From Plantago elongata (taxonomy: Eukaryota > Streptophyta > Magnoliopsida > Lamiales > Plantaginaceae), in contig JAYMSP010002558.1 of assembly GCA_036897095.1 (NCBI GenBank), positions 1 to 23,567 on the forward strand: 23,567 nt of DNA, written 5' to 3'. Numbering within the stretch: the first letter of the stretch is position 1; the number at the start of each line of letters is the position of its first letter. The position numbers were made by a program, and so were the translations under genes. Shown here piece by piece: positions 9,040-18,160 of this stretch. The notes under the pieces are model-generated. The model saw nothing but the letters and a program-made list of their open reading frames with translations. It had not been told where the DNA came from and made no database searches.

Positions 9040-12000
9040 ATGAAGACGTTAAGTTTTAATATAAGAGGTTTAGGTGGGACATTGAAAAAGAAGGAAATTC
9101 GGGAATTGCTTTTGAAAGAGAGAATCAATTTTGAGTGTATTCAAGAGACGAAGAAGGATGTTTTTTTTGTGCGAAGTGAGGTTGAGAAGTTATGGGGTGG
9201 AAGTAACCTCGATTGGTTTTATAGTGGAGCAAGTGGAACTTCTGGAGGGCTATTGAGTATGTGGAATACCGATGTGTTTGTGAAGGAGGAGTTTTAGGGT
9301 GAAGATGGTGCATTGGGAGTTCGGGGTAAATGGAGGGGAGAGTGGGTGGAGATAATTAATGTGTATGCACCTTGTGTGGACAATAAGAAAGAGGAGTTGT
9401 GGATTTTGAAGGAAAGAGTGACTAGATTGCTGGAGGGGAGATGGTGTGTGTGTGGAGATTTTAATGCGGTGAGATGCAAAGAAGAACGCAAAGGAAAGGC
9501 AAAGGAAAATGGAAAACGTAGCATTGTAGTCTTTGATAAATTCATTGTTGATTCGGGCTTGGTGGATTTACCGTTAACAAGAAGGAAATTCACTTGGTTT
9601 AGGAGCAATGGTGGATCGTGTAGTCGCTTGGATCGACTCTTACTTTCGGAAGCATGGATGATTAAGAGGTCGAAGCTTATCCAAGTGGGGTTAAAGCGGA
9701 GACTTTTTGGTCATTGTTCTTCAAGAGGAGAATTGGGACTGGGGTCCAGAGCCTTTTCGTATCATTAATGAGTTGATGAAGGACAAAAATTTCCTGAAAA
9801 TAGTGAAATATTCATGGAGGAAGGAGGGGATTGAGGGTTGGGGAAGTTACGTATTTAAAGAAAAATTAAAACGGTAAAACAAGCATTGAGGCAATGGCAT
9901 GAGGAGTTCGGGGATTTAGATAGACGAACTGGGGAGCTAGAGGATATCATTTAGGAGTTGGATCACTTGTTGGAAGAACATCGAGATGGAGTTGAATACC
10001 GAGAGTATAGGGGTGCATGAGAGTCGTTTGACTCAGTCGAGCATTAGGTAGACCATGCGGGAATCTGCAGTAGGTGTTGTCCAGTCTGCAGCAGGCGTAT
10101 CAGGTCTGGACAGTGCCGAAAGTGAGGCGGCACAGGAGCCAACATAGAGTGTGCGGATGGGAGAGGGTCAGAATAGCGAGAGTTTGCGACATATTAGCAC
10201 GGTGGCCGCGTTGGAACGACGCCTTTCCATCGAGGAGAACTATTCGGTTGCAACAAGCAAAGAAACAATGGGTGAAGGAGGGGGACGCTAATTCTAAATT
10301 ATTTCATGGGATTTTAGAAGGTAGGAGGAGGTCGAATGGAATGGAGTTCATGGCATGTGAATAGATGGACAATGGTTGGAGGAAGTGGATGAGGTGAAGA
10401 GTGGAGTCCGGGAATTTTTCAAACACCATTTTCAACAGAAAAAAGGACGGAATTTTTATAGTCCGAGGGCTCGAGGGTAAATCCTTGGATGAGGTGATGC
10501 GTAGAGAATTGGAAAAAACCCTTTGCAGAAGATGAGGTGAAGCAAGCAGTTTGGAATTGTGGTGTAGATAGGAGTCCGGGTTCGGATGGTTTTATTGGCT
10601 TATTTTTAGAGTATGCTGGGAGGTGATTAAACCGGATCTTATGAGAGTGTTTGAAGATATTTATGAGCATGGGAGGCTTTGTAAAAGTACGAATAGTACT
10701 TTTCTCACACTTATACCGAAGGTTTCAAATCCCGTTAACTTGGGGGATTACCGACCCATCTTTTTTAGTAGGGAGCCTATACAAAATCATTTAAAAGGTG
10801 CTAGCGAATCGACTTGGAGGAGTATTGAAAACTGTGATTTTGGAGAATCAATCAACTTTTATTGGTAATAGAAATATTCTTCATGGAGTGCTTATTGCTA
10901 ATGAGGTGATTGATGAAGCTAAAAAGAAGAAGAAGATGTTTCTTTTTAAGATCGACTTTTCTATAGCCTATGATTTGGTGTGTTCGGATTTCCTCTTTGA
11001 CAAGTTACGGTTGTTGGGTTTTGGTGACCTTTGGATACGATGGATTAGAGAATGTGTTTTACGGTGTCTTTTTCAGTGTTGCTCGATGGAAGCCCGACCG
11101 AGGAGTTTGAGGTTCGTAGAGGTTTAAGACAAGGGGATCCGCTTTTCCCTTTCTTGTATCTTGTGGTGGCGGAAGGGTTGAGTTGTATGTTTCATAGAGC
11201 TAGTGACCTTGGAAGATTTAAACCGGTGCTTGTAGGGAAAATAGGGTGCCTATTTCAATTCTTCAATTTGCGGATGATTCATTGATTCTTGGTGAACTTA
11301 CCAAGGAAAATTTTGGAGTCGTGAAAGGTATTTTGAGAAGTTTCAAGCTTGTGTCAGGTTTGACCATAAATTTCAAGAAGAGTAGTCACATGGGACTAGG
11401 AGTGGGGGTGGCCGAGATGGGTAGAGGGGCCGCGGTTTTGAATTGTGAAGTGGGGGACTTTTCGTTCACATACTTGGGCCTTTTGGTGGGGGGGTGGGGT
11501 AAAGTTCGTGATAAGACTCTTTGGAGACCGGTGAGAAGTAACTTCAAGAAGAGACTTGGGGCATGGGAGAATAGATTTCTTTCTTTAGGTGGGCAAATAT
11601 TACTTATAAAATCGGTACTTAGTGCTTTACCTATCTGATTTTTATCTTTCTTTAAGTGCCGAAAGCCATTCTTGATTTGATGAAGAGTTTACAACGAAAT
11701 TTCTTGTGGGAGGGGACCCCAAGATGATAGAAGAAAGATTCCATGGGTTAAATGGGACATAGTGTGTGCCGGAAAAGAGGAAGGGGGTCTTGGCATTAAA
11801 GACATGAATTCTTTTAACCTTGCTCTTCTAGGCAAATGGGTGTGGAGAATTTTGAAGGGAGGAGATGACCTTTGGTTAAAGGTGATCGTCTCCACACATA
11901 TTTCGCTTTTGAATAATGTGGATTTTGTTTTGAGTGACAAGAGCTACGAGAGTTGTTGGTCGGATTGGTGAAGAGACATTATCAAGTGGATTGGGACGAA

Positions 12001-12854
12001 GGAGTGGTTTATGTGCGAAAAATGATTGGTAATGGTCTTAATACGCTTTTTTTGGGAGGAGCCATGGGTTAGTTTCCAGAGGAGTTTGAAAGATCTGTAA
12101 CCGCGTTTATATGCTTTGGAAAAGCACAAGGGTTGTTTTTTAGCGAAGAGAGTGGAAAACTCGGAGCAAGGGGTAGGGTGTGTATGGGAGTGGAGGCGAA
12201 ATCACTTTGAGTGGGAGGAAAGAGAGGTTGATGAGATTGAAGAAAAGGTGAATTTGTTAGTTCGAAATGTTATTGCTATTCTACCAAAGAAAGATATTGT
12301 GTTTTGGAAACTCGAGAGGAGGAGTATCCGTGTAAGACATGATCAATGTTGATTTTGAATAAATTGGTTCCTTCTAAAGTAAATGCTTTTGTGTGGAAAG
12401 TGTTGCAAAATAGAATTCCCACCAAGAAAAACTTAAAGAAGAGGGGCATTTTTATTAGTCAAGGTGACCATGTTGAAAATATTGTGAGGGTTGTATTAAA
12501 AACACTTGACATATTTTTGGGGAATACATTGTATCTAAGAGAGTGTGGGCTTTGGTGTATGGATGGCTTAAAACAAGTGAGGTGACGGGTGTAATGTTGA
12601 CACTTCATTGGAGATTCATATGAATTTATCAAGGAGAAGGTCTTGTGATATGTGGAGTGTGTTTTGGCATGCTATGATATGGAATTTGTGGTTTGCACGG
12701 AATGCATTGATATATCATAATGACGAAAGTGTTCCGGGTAGCATTGCGAATTAAACTGAATACTTCGGCGTGGTTAAAAGGGAGAGGAAAATTGGAATCC
12801 TATAATCATGTACAATCTTGATTTCAAGAGCCACTTCTCTGTCTGAATACTTAA
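9040..12854 (+). pseudogene. LINE ORF2 (endonuclease, reverse transcriptase, zf-RVT), broken
   Basis: ORF2 makes the polyprotein that nicks target DNA and reverse-transcribes the LINE RNA. The ATG at 9040 opens MKTLSFNIRGLGG, the usual start of the APE-like endonuclease. Next come IQETK, the GDFNAVR motif and FTWFRSNGGSCSRLDRLL. An in-frame TAG lies at 9295, and the usual catalytic SDH motif reads FGH near 9708, losing the Asp. A frameshift follows near 9720 and a TAG at 9952. The reverse transcriptase begins around SPGSDGF (10573). LIPK and DYRPI come next, then KIDFSIAYD (10948-10974, both Asp kept), GLRQGDPL (11127-11150) and FADD (11267-11278), spread over at least four frames with a TAA at 10792. 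YLGLLVG and LSLGGQILLIKSVLSALPI end at a TGA at 11636. A zf-RVT-like region (PSKVNAFVWKVLQNRIPT) starts near 12370, and WHAMIWNLWFARN lies near 12670. The last frame ends at the TAA at 12852. The product would be non-functional. Confidence 0.88.
10016..10225. other. GC-rich patch of different character inside ORF2
   Basis: Between the readable linker (ELDHLLEEHRDGVEYREYRG, ending about 10015) and the point where ORF2 resumes (LQQAKKQWVKEGD, about 10250), roughly 200 bases are visibly GC-richer than the rest of the LINE. They read as Ala/Ser/Gly- and Arg-rich peptides without L1 similarity. The family normally has about 15-25 residues of helical linker here. I see no inverted ends or flanking duplication. 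It may be a small insertion or filler DNA, or just a hypervariable linker in this lineage. Confidence 0.4.
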
Positions 12855-13636
12855 CCGGAGCCGGTAGTTGCAAGAAAGAACAGGGAGCTTGGGTTTTATA
12901 TTTCTGAGTTGACTTTGGTTATTTTGCATATCGGTTTTGTGTTGTTTCTTGCAGGCTATGGCAGACGGTTTGGGAGTCCAAGTGGCAGCTGCAGTTGATT
13001 TATTTCCTGTTTGACCTGGGCGTTAATTGTGTTGAGCACATGGGAGTCTGAGCTAATGACAATAAAAGGTTTTTAGCAGATTTTGAAAGTTGCAGTTTTG
13101 TGTTTAATTAAATCTTGTATGGGCCCTCTATTTTGCGATTTCAGCATGTGGATTCCTAGGAAAAGATAGTAAAAGGTGATGGAGACACGTGGGATATGAT
13201 TGGTTACGTGAGAAAGTAATGATGATACATTTTTTTGGTTTATTCTTGCTTTTCACTTGTTGTTTCTATTTAATTATGTCATTGGGCATTACTTTTTGCT
13301 TGCTTTGAGGCTTTGCATTCAGGTATTGGAATCTTGGCATTTTTTTGTGGCTTTTCTGAATCTTTGGTGTAGAGGATCAGGATCGACATAGCGGGTCAGG
13401 TATGGATCTCGATCTCTTGTCGTGGTTGAGAGGAGTATTTTACATGCTCTAATGAGTCCCGCGACTTCAACCCGAGTAATTAGACCAATGTCAATCTAGT
13501 TTTAAATATTTTAGGGGGCTCAAGGGATTAGACAAGTGCAATGATTTTGTTTCTTTTCCTTGTAATTGTTTCATTGAGAGCATCACTTGTGCTCTTGGCT
13601 TTAATTAATAAACTTATTTGGCTGCTTCACAAGAAA
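12855..13636 (+). other. LINE 3' untranslated region and tail
   Basis: A non-coding stretch from the end of ORF2 to the right target-site duplication. It is T/G-rich and ends TTAATTAATAAACTTATTTG, then a few bases and CACAAGAAA directly against the duplication. AATAAA at about 13605 may be the polyadenylation signal. The short A-rich tail is typical of plant LINEs, which often lack a long poly(A). Confidence 0.7.
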
Positions 13637-13654
13637 AACTTTTCTAGTTTATAA
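13637..13654. repeat. LINE target-site duplication, right copy
   Basis: An identical 18-bp copy of 6880-6897. It fixes the 3' boundary of the LINE at 13636. The pre-insertion site read ...GCACAAGT, then this sequence, then TTTTCAGTAAC. Confidence 0.9.
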
Positions 13655-14537
13655 TTTTCAGTAACTATTTTTTTTAAAAGTTAAATATATTGATTAAGGT
13701 GAAACATGACACCAGAGGTGTACAAAACAGACTCAATTCCATGACTGAAATTGTTGCTCAAAACGAAAGAACAAAGACCACACTAAACCTCTACACATAC
13801 AATCTGCAAGAAAAGCGCCATCCAAAAAGGCACCACATACCAAAAAAATCCTTAAATCTCCTTGTAATAACCAAGATGAATGACTACTTGACCACCTCGT
13901 CGTCTAGTATATCACAATACCTAAGTATAAATTCATGTTTGAGAGATTGCAATTAAGACATGAGAGGGCAGAATACCGATGAAGCTAGGTAGGAAGAAAA
14001 GATCGATGATGGTCCCTCTAGGCATCCTAACTCAATTTACCAACGAAAAAGAAAGAGAGCTCAGGTACCTATGCCTTCTCGGAAGATGGAATCAGCAAAA
14101 GAAACAGTCAAACCCAAGGAGGGCCTAAACGAATTGGTACATGTTAAAATAACACAAACCATTGCTTGACTGCATAAGCTAACTTTTCTCCTTAGTTGAA
14201 AGTACATATTAGTTTTTTACCAGCAAAGCTGCTTCTAGAAACAGGTCCCAGTCTGCTGGTATTGCAAATTGACGAAATTTCTCTTCAAGTTTATATTCTT
14301 CAATATTTAGAGCACCTACTAGTGCACATGATTTTTAATGTTATGGCTTCATTTGAACCCGATCATAATGACTTGTGTGCATGTGCAAGCGATTTATGAA
14401 CACAAATGCTTGACATTCTCAACTATTTTATAACAAAATAATCAGACCCCTTTTAGAATCATATCTCGATAACCATTCCAACATGTTTAGCAATGAGTGA
14501 AAATAGTATTTAACCTCTGAATGTTAGTAATCGAGTT
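13655..14537. other. Unassigned spacer between LINE and gypsy remnant
   Basis: The sequence is moderately AT-rich, with an 88-codon plus-strand ORF (13690-13956) rich in Lys/Asn/Ser and a 67-codon one (14196-14399). Neither shows a domain, a codon pattern or a plausible start context. On the minus strand, 13700-14150 reads as short hydrophobic pieces broken by stops. It might be an old UTR, intron or pseudogene, but I cannot support any of these. Confidence 0.4.
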
Positions 14538-14718
14538 TGATATGGTATAAAATCGGTGAAGTCAAAACTCTTGGTCAAGTCCGTAGAGTGGAGGAAACAT
14601 TAGCCTATAAGCCGTGTAACTTAGATCACTTTAAATCCGATATTTGAAGTGTTAGAGCCTATTTGAGTTATGTAGTCAATAAGTGAGTGTGTAGGTCTAC
14701 TAGATTGTAAGTGTCACA

Positions 14719-15553
<835 letters not shown>

Positions 15554-16076
15554 TAAAGAGTACGTCGGTACATTAGGAGTCCTTCATTACATGGCCAGTC
15601 AAGATGGTAGTTTCGTCAAGGGAGTTGGTCCTTCATAAGGGATAGTCTAATTTGAAACCTGATGTAGGACTTGCTTTGGGATGCGGGGTCGGACATCATT
15701 AAGATTTTGGGGTTGGACTTCATTTGGATTCCGGGGTCGAAACTTTTTGGGACACGAAGTTGAAACTCCGTTGAACCTGGGGTCAGACCTTCTTGAACTA
15801 TACCCCGCCACTCACATAGTTCCTTTGTGGGCCGGTGTACTTGGTCATCTATCTTATGAGGAGTCCTAAGGTAGGTGGAGTCCATCGGTACTTACTATGC
15901 CTGGAAGAGGGAGGAAGGGGTTAGACCCTTTTGAGCATGTTCGCCAGTTTGTCTAAGACAAATCGGGCTCGAACTCAACGTGTTTAGATGATGATCAAGC
16001 TCAGACTTGGACTTCTTAACTTAGAGAATGAAGCATGTGGAGGTTCATACTTATCTTAAGAGGGGTGAATGAGCTT

Positions 16077-16085
16077 CTATTTATA
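16077..16085 (-). promoter_or_regulatory. TATA box of the gypsy LTR
   Basis: The minus strand reads TATAAATAG, with U5-side LTR sequence downstream. The other LTR has the changed form TACAAATAG at 18160-18152. Position and sequence fit an LTR promoter. The homology between the LTRs ends exactly here, because the upstream half of the other copy is missing. Confidence 0.5.
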
Positions 16086-16290
16086 ATTGAAGATTTATTC
16101 TCTAAGTAGATGAGTCGTGGATTGTAGTCCAAGGGTTAGGAACCCAAATTTGAAGTGTTAGAGAGTCGGCCTCTCTTGACTTTGGTGGAGTCGAATTCAT
16201 TTGAAACTCGATATAGGAATATGTTTGGAACCATTGTAAGCCATCTTAATCCATCAATCCTTAGGTCGGACTTATTAGTATATATCATAA

Positions 16291-16306
16291 CCCCCCCCCC
16301 CCCCCC
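16291..16306 (-). other. Polypurine tract (G16) of the gypsy remnant
   Basis: A run of 16 C on the plus strand (G16 on the minus strand) lies three bases from the TGATAT start of the 3' LTR. This is exactly where the primer for plus-strand DNA synthesis belongs. Usual plant tracts are mixed A/G of 10-20 bases, so the pure G run was probably lengthened by slippage. The position is clear; the role is inference. Confidence 0.6.
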
Positions 16307-16370
16307 AAGTTTCCAAGTATCTTAGTAGAAGATGGTTGAGAAATATAAGTGGAAATTCATCAAACTCTTT

Positions 16371-16815
16371 GATGTGGGGTCGAAATACTTTGGTTCCGAT
16401 GCTAGATGAGATGGATTTTCTTTGGAAATCCATCCTTGATGTGGGGTCGAAATACTTTGGTTTAGAGGCAGGACGAGATGGATTTTCTCTGGAAACCATC
16501 TTTGATGTGGCGTCAGAATACTTTTTTTCGAAGCTAGATGATCCATCTCTAATTTGGTGTCGGAATCCTTTGGTTCCGAGACTAGATGAGATGGATTTTC
16601 TTTGGAAATCCATCTTGATATGGCACCGAACACTTTGATTATGATAGATGAGATGGATTCTCTTTGGAAATTCATATTTTTTGTGGTGTCTGACACTTTG
16701 GTCCCGAGGCTAGATTTTCTTTGAAAATATATTTGATGTGGCATCAAAATAATTTTGTTCCGAGGCTAGATGAGATTGATTTTCTTTAGAAATCCATCTT
16801 TGATGTGGCGTCGGT
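16371..16815 (-). repeat. 66-67 bp minisatellite, about 7 copies
   Basis: Units begin GATGTGGGGTCGAAATACTT or variants at 16371, 16438, 16504, 16556 (shortened), 16616, about 16680 and about 16734, and a partial unit starts at 16802. Most contain GATGGATTT-TCTTTGG-AAATCCATC, a dyad with 9-bp arms. Units 1 and 2 are the most alike and unit 3 has a deletion. Minus-strand ORFs (16275-16613, 16322-16747) arise from the repeat itself, giving FQRKSISS-type periodic peptides, and are probably not genes. Confidence 0.85.
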
Positions 16816-16935
16816 TCCTGGTTGAGGTTTGTGGTGGAGCAAGCTCATGATGGTCACGTTGCTCACTATCCCGACGTTCTTTCATACTAACTGGTTGGGT
16901 TGCCCTTCAGTTTTGCTAGTTTCTTGCTCCATTAT

Positions 16936-17431
16936 TTAATATGTTTTGCAGATCTCCTGGTGACCTACAGTATGGCATTTATCATTCTCAGATCGGTTAG
17001 TGATTCTGGAGAACGGGGGCCCTTGGAAGATGTGATCTGCACTCTTCTGCACTTGATTTTCGATTGGCAAGATGGAATCAACCCTTTGTGGATTACAATT
17101 TGACTTGTCTGGGACATTGATGATAGGGATCACGGGGAACTAGGTCCTCATGGTTAGGGCGGCCTGGAAAAACTTTAAGTTGTGCGTCATTCCAACTGGC
17201 AAAAAGTTTATCGGTCGTGAGAATTGGTGAGATCACTGAAGCATCGGCGGGGCCCGGGTTATTCGGAGGATTCTGGTTTTGTACGTGTTTCTCCGTAGTT
17301 GAGACAGTGGTTTCTTTTTCGTCCCGCTCATCGGTCTCGTTTGGGCAAGACTGCGGGGTCCGACGTCTGACATAGTGGTGATGGGTGAGATGGTTGCGGC
17401 TCTTGCGGTGCGTCCTTTTGGTAGGAGCCAT
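16936..17431 (-). pseudogene. Gag N-terminal relic of the Ty3/gypsy element
   Basis: The first ATG (17431-17429, minus strand) lies five bases after the 18-base primer-binding site, and the reading frame opens MAPTKRTHRKSRNHL. The N-terminal region is basic and then Pro/Asn/Thr-rich, with no fold that I recognise. LTTDKLFASWNDAQLKVFPG lies near codons 75-94. The frame stops at 17093, and a shifted frame continues with DHIFQGPPFSRITN (about 17040-17000) down to 16936. The basic, Pro-rich start and a PFS-type segment before the capsid core resemble gag of Tat-like plant gypsy elements. The capsid and zinc knuckle are absent and the minisatellite begins about 120 bp further on. Assignment rests mainly on position after the LTR and primer site. 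Confidence 0.55.
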
Positions 17432-17436
17432 GGTTT

Positions 17437-17454
17437 TTCGTACAGACGACGCCA
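17437..17454 (-). other. Primer-binding site of the gypsy remnant
   Basis: The minus strand reads TGGCGTCGTCTGTACGAA, three bases inside the 5' LTR. It closely resembles TGGCGCCGTCTGTGGGAA, a tRNA-complementary sequence found just after the 5' LTR in many plant Ty3/gypsy elements. The change of the second GC pair and the GTGGG to GTACG change are likely later mutations. The identity of the tRNA is not claimed. Confidence 0.7.
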
Positions 17455-17457
17455 ATA

Positions 17458-18160
17458 TGATATGTTATAAAATCGGTGAAGTCAAAACTCTTGGTCAAGT
17501 TCGTAGAGCAGAGGAACTAGTAGTCAAGTTGTGTAACTTAGATCACTTAAGTCCGATATGTGAAGTGTTAGAGCCTATTTGAGTTATGTAGTCAATAGGT
17601 GAGTGTGAAGGTCCACTATATTGTAAGGGTCACATGTGAATGAATCAAAGTGAGAGATTGTCCCAAGCGAGGAGTCTATCGGTACATTAGGTGTCATTCG
17701 GTACTTGGCCCTTCAAGATGGTAGTTCTGTAAAGGGAATTGGTCCATCATGAGGGATGGTCTCCTTTAGAACCCGGTGTAGGACTTGCTTTGGGGCGCGG
17801 GGTCGGAACTTCTTTGGCACACAGGGTCGGACCTCCGTTGAACCCGTGGTTGGACCTTCTTGAAATATAGTCCACCCCTCACATAAGTCCTTCGCAGGAG
17901 TACTTGGTCATAAATCTTATGAGGAGTCCTACGGTAGATGTGGAGTTCATTGGTACTTATGGAGTCTGCCGGTACTTGTGTCCCTGAAGTAGAGGGGAAG
18001 GGGTTAGATCCTTTTGGGTCGGTTTGCCTAAGATAAACCAGGTTCAGATTCAACGTGTTTAGATGCTGATCAAGCTCGAGCTCGAAACTCTAAACTTAGA
18101 GAATGAAGTATGTGGAGGTTCATACTTACCTTATGAGGAGTGGATGAGCTTCTATTTGTA
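17458..18160 (-). repeat. 5' LTR of the gypsy remnant, outer end missing
   Basis: 703 bp matching the 3' LTR copy. It starts on the plus strand at TGATATGTTATAAAATCGG, next to the primer site, and shares blocks such as AAGTCAAAACTCTTGGTCAAG, GGACTTGCTTTGGG and CAACGTGTTTAGATG. By eye, identity is around 80-90%. Homology stops at the TATA-box region (TCTATTTGTA, 18160), with unrelated AT-rich DNA beyond. The upstream promoter half has been deleted or replaced. Confidence 0.75.

Larger units (their letters stand above)
6898..13636 (+). mobile_element. L1-clade LINE, BNR-like, about 6.74 kb, degenerate
   Basis: A non-LTR retrotransposon bounded by an exact 18-bp target-site duplication (6880-6897 and 13637-13654). 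In order it carries a very short leader (16 bp before the first ATG), an ORF1 with an RRM-like fold, a 49-bp gap, an ORF2 with endonuclease, reverse transcriptase and zf-RVT regions, and a 3' region of about 780 bp that ends in a short A-rich tail (CACAAGAAA). The order and domains match plant L1 elements of the BNR type, which have an RRM in ORF1. Both ORFs contain many frameshifts and stops, so the copy cannot make its own proteins. The 5' UTR may have been lost by 5' truncation, since full copies usually have a longer leader. The duplication being still perfect while the body is eroded is striking. Confidence 0.9.

Noticed and set aside
9125..9608. Minus-strand ORFs over the ORF2 endonuclease
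   Set aside because: Shadows of the plus-strand coding sequence, which has clear LINE motifs.
9040..12854. Whether the reverse transcriptase comes from an endogenous pararetrovirus
   Set aside because: The APE-like endonuclease, FADD context, zf-RVT region and target duplication are LINE features; no capsid, movement protein or aspartic protease is seen.
15616..15885. 89-codon minus-strand ORF, with a relative at 17766-18053
   Set aside because: Both lie in equivalent parts of the LTR pair, the frames differ, and LTRs of this type do not code for protein.
16275..16747. Minus-strand 112- and 141-codon ORFs with FQRKSISS repeats
   Set aside because: They arise from the 66-67 bp minisatellite; unit lengths vary (67, 66, about 52, 60), so no frame is maintained as a protein would need.
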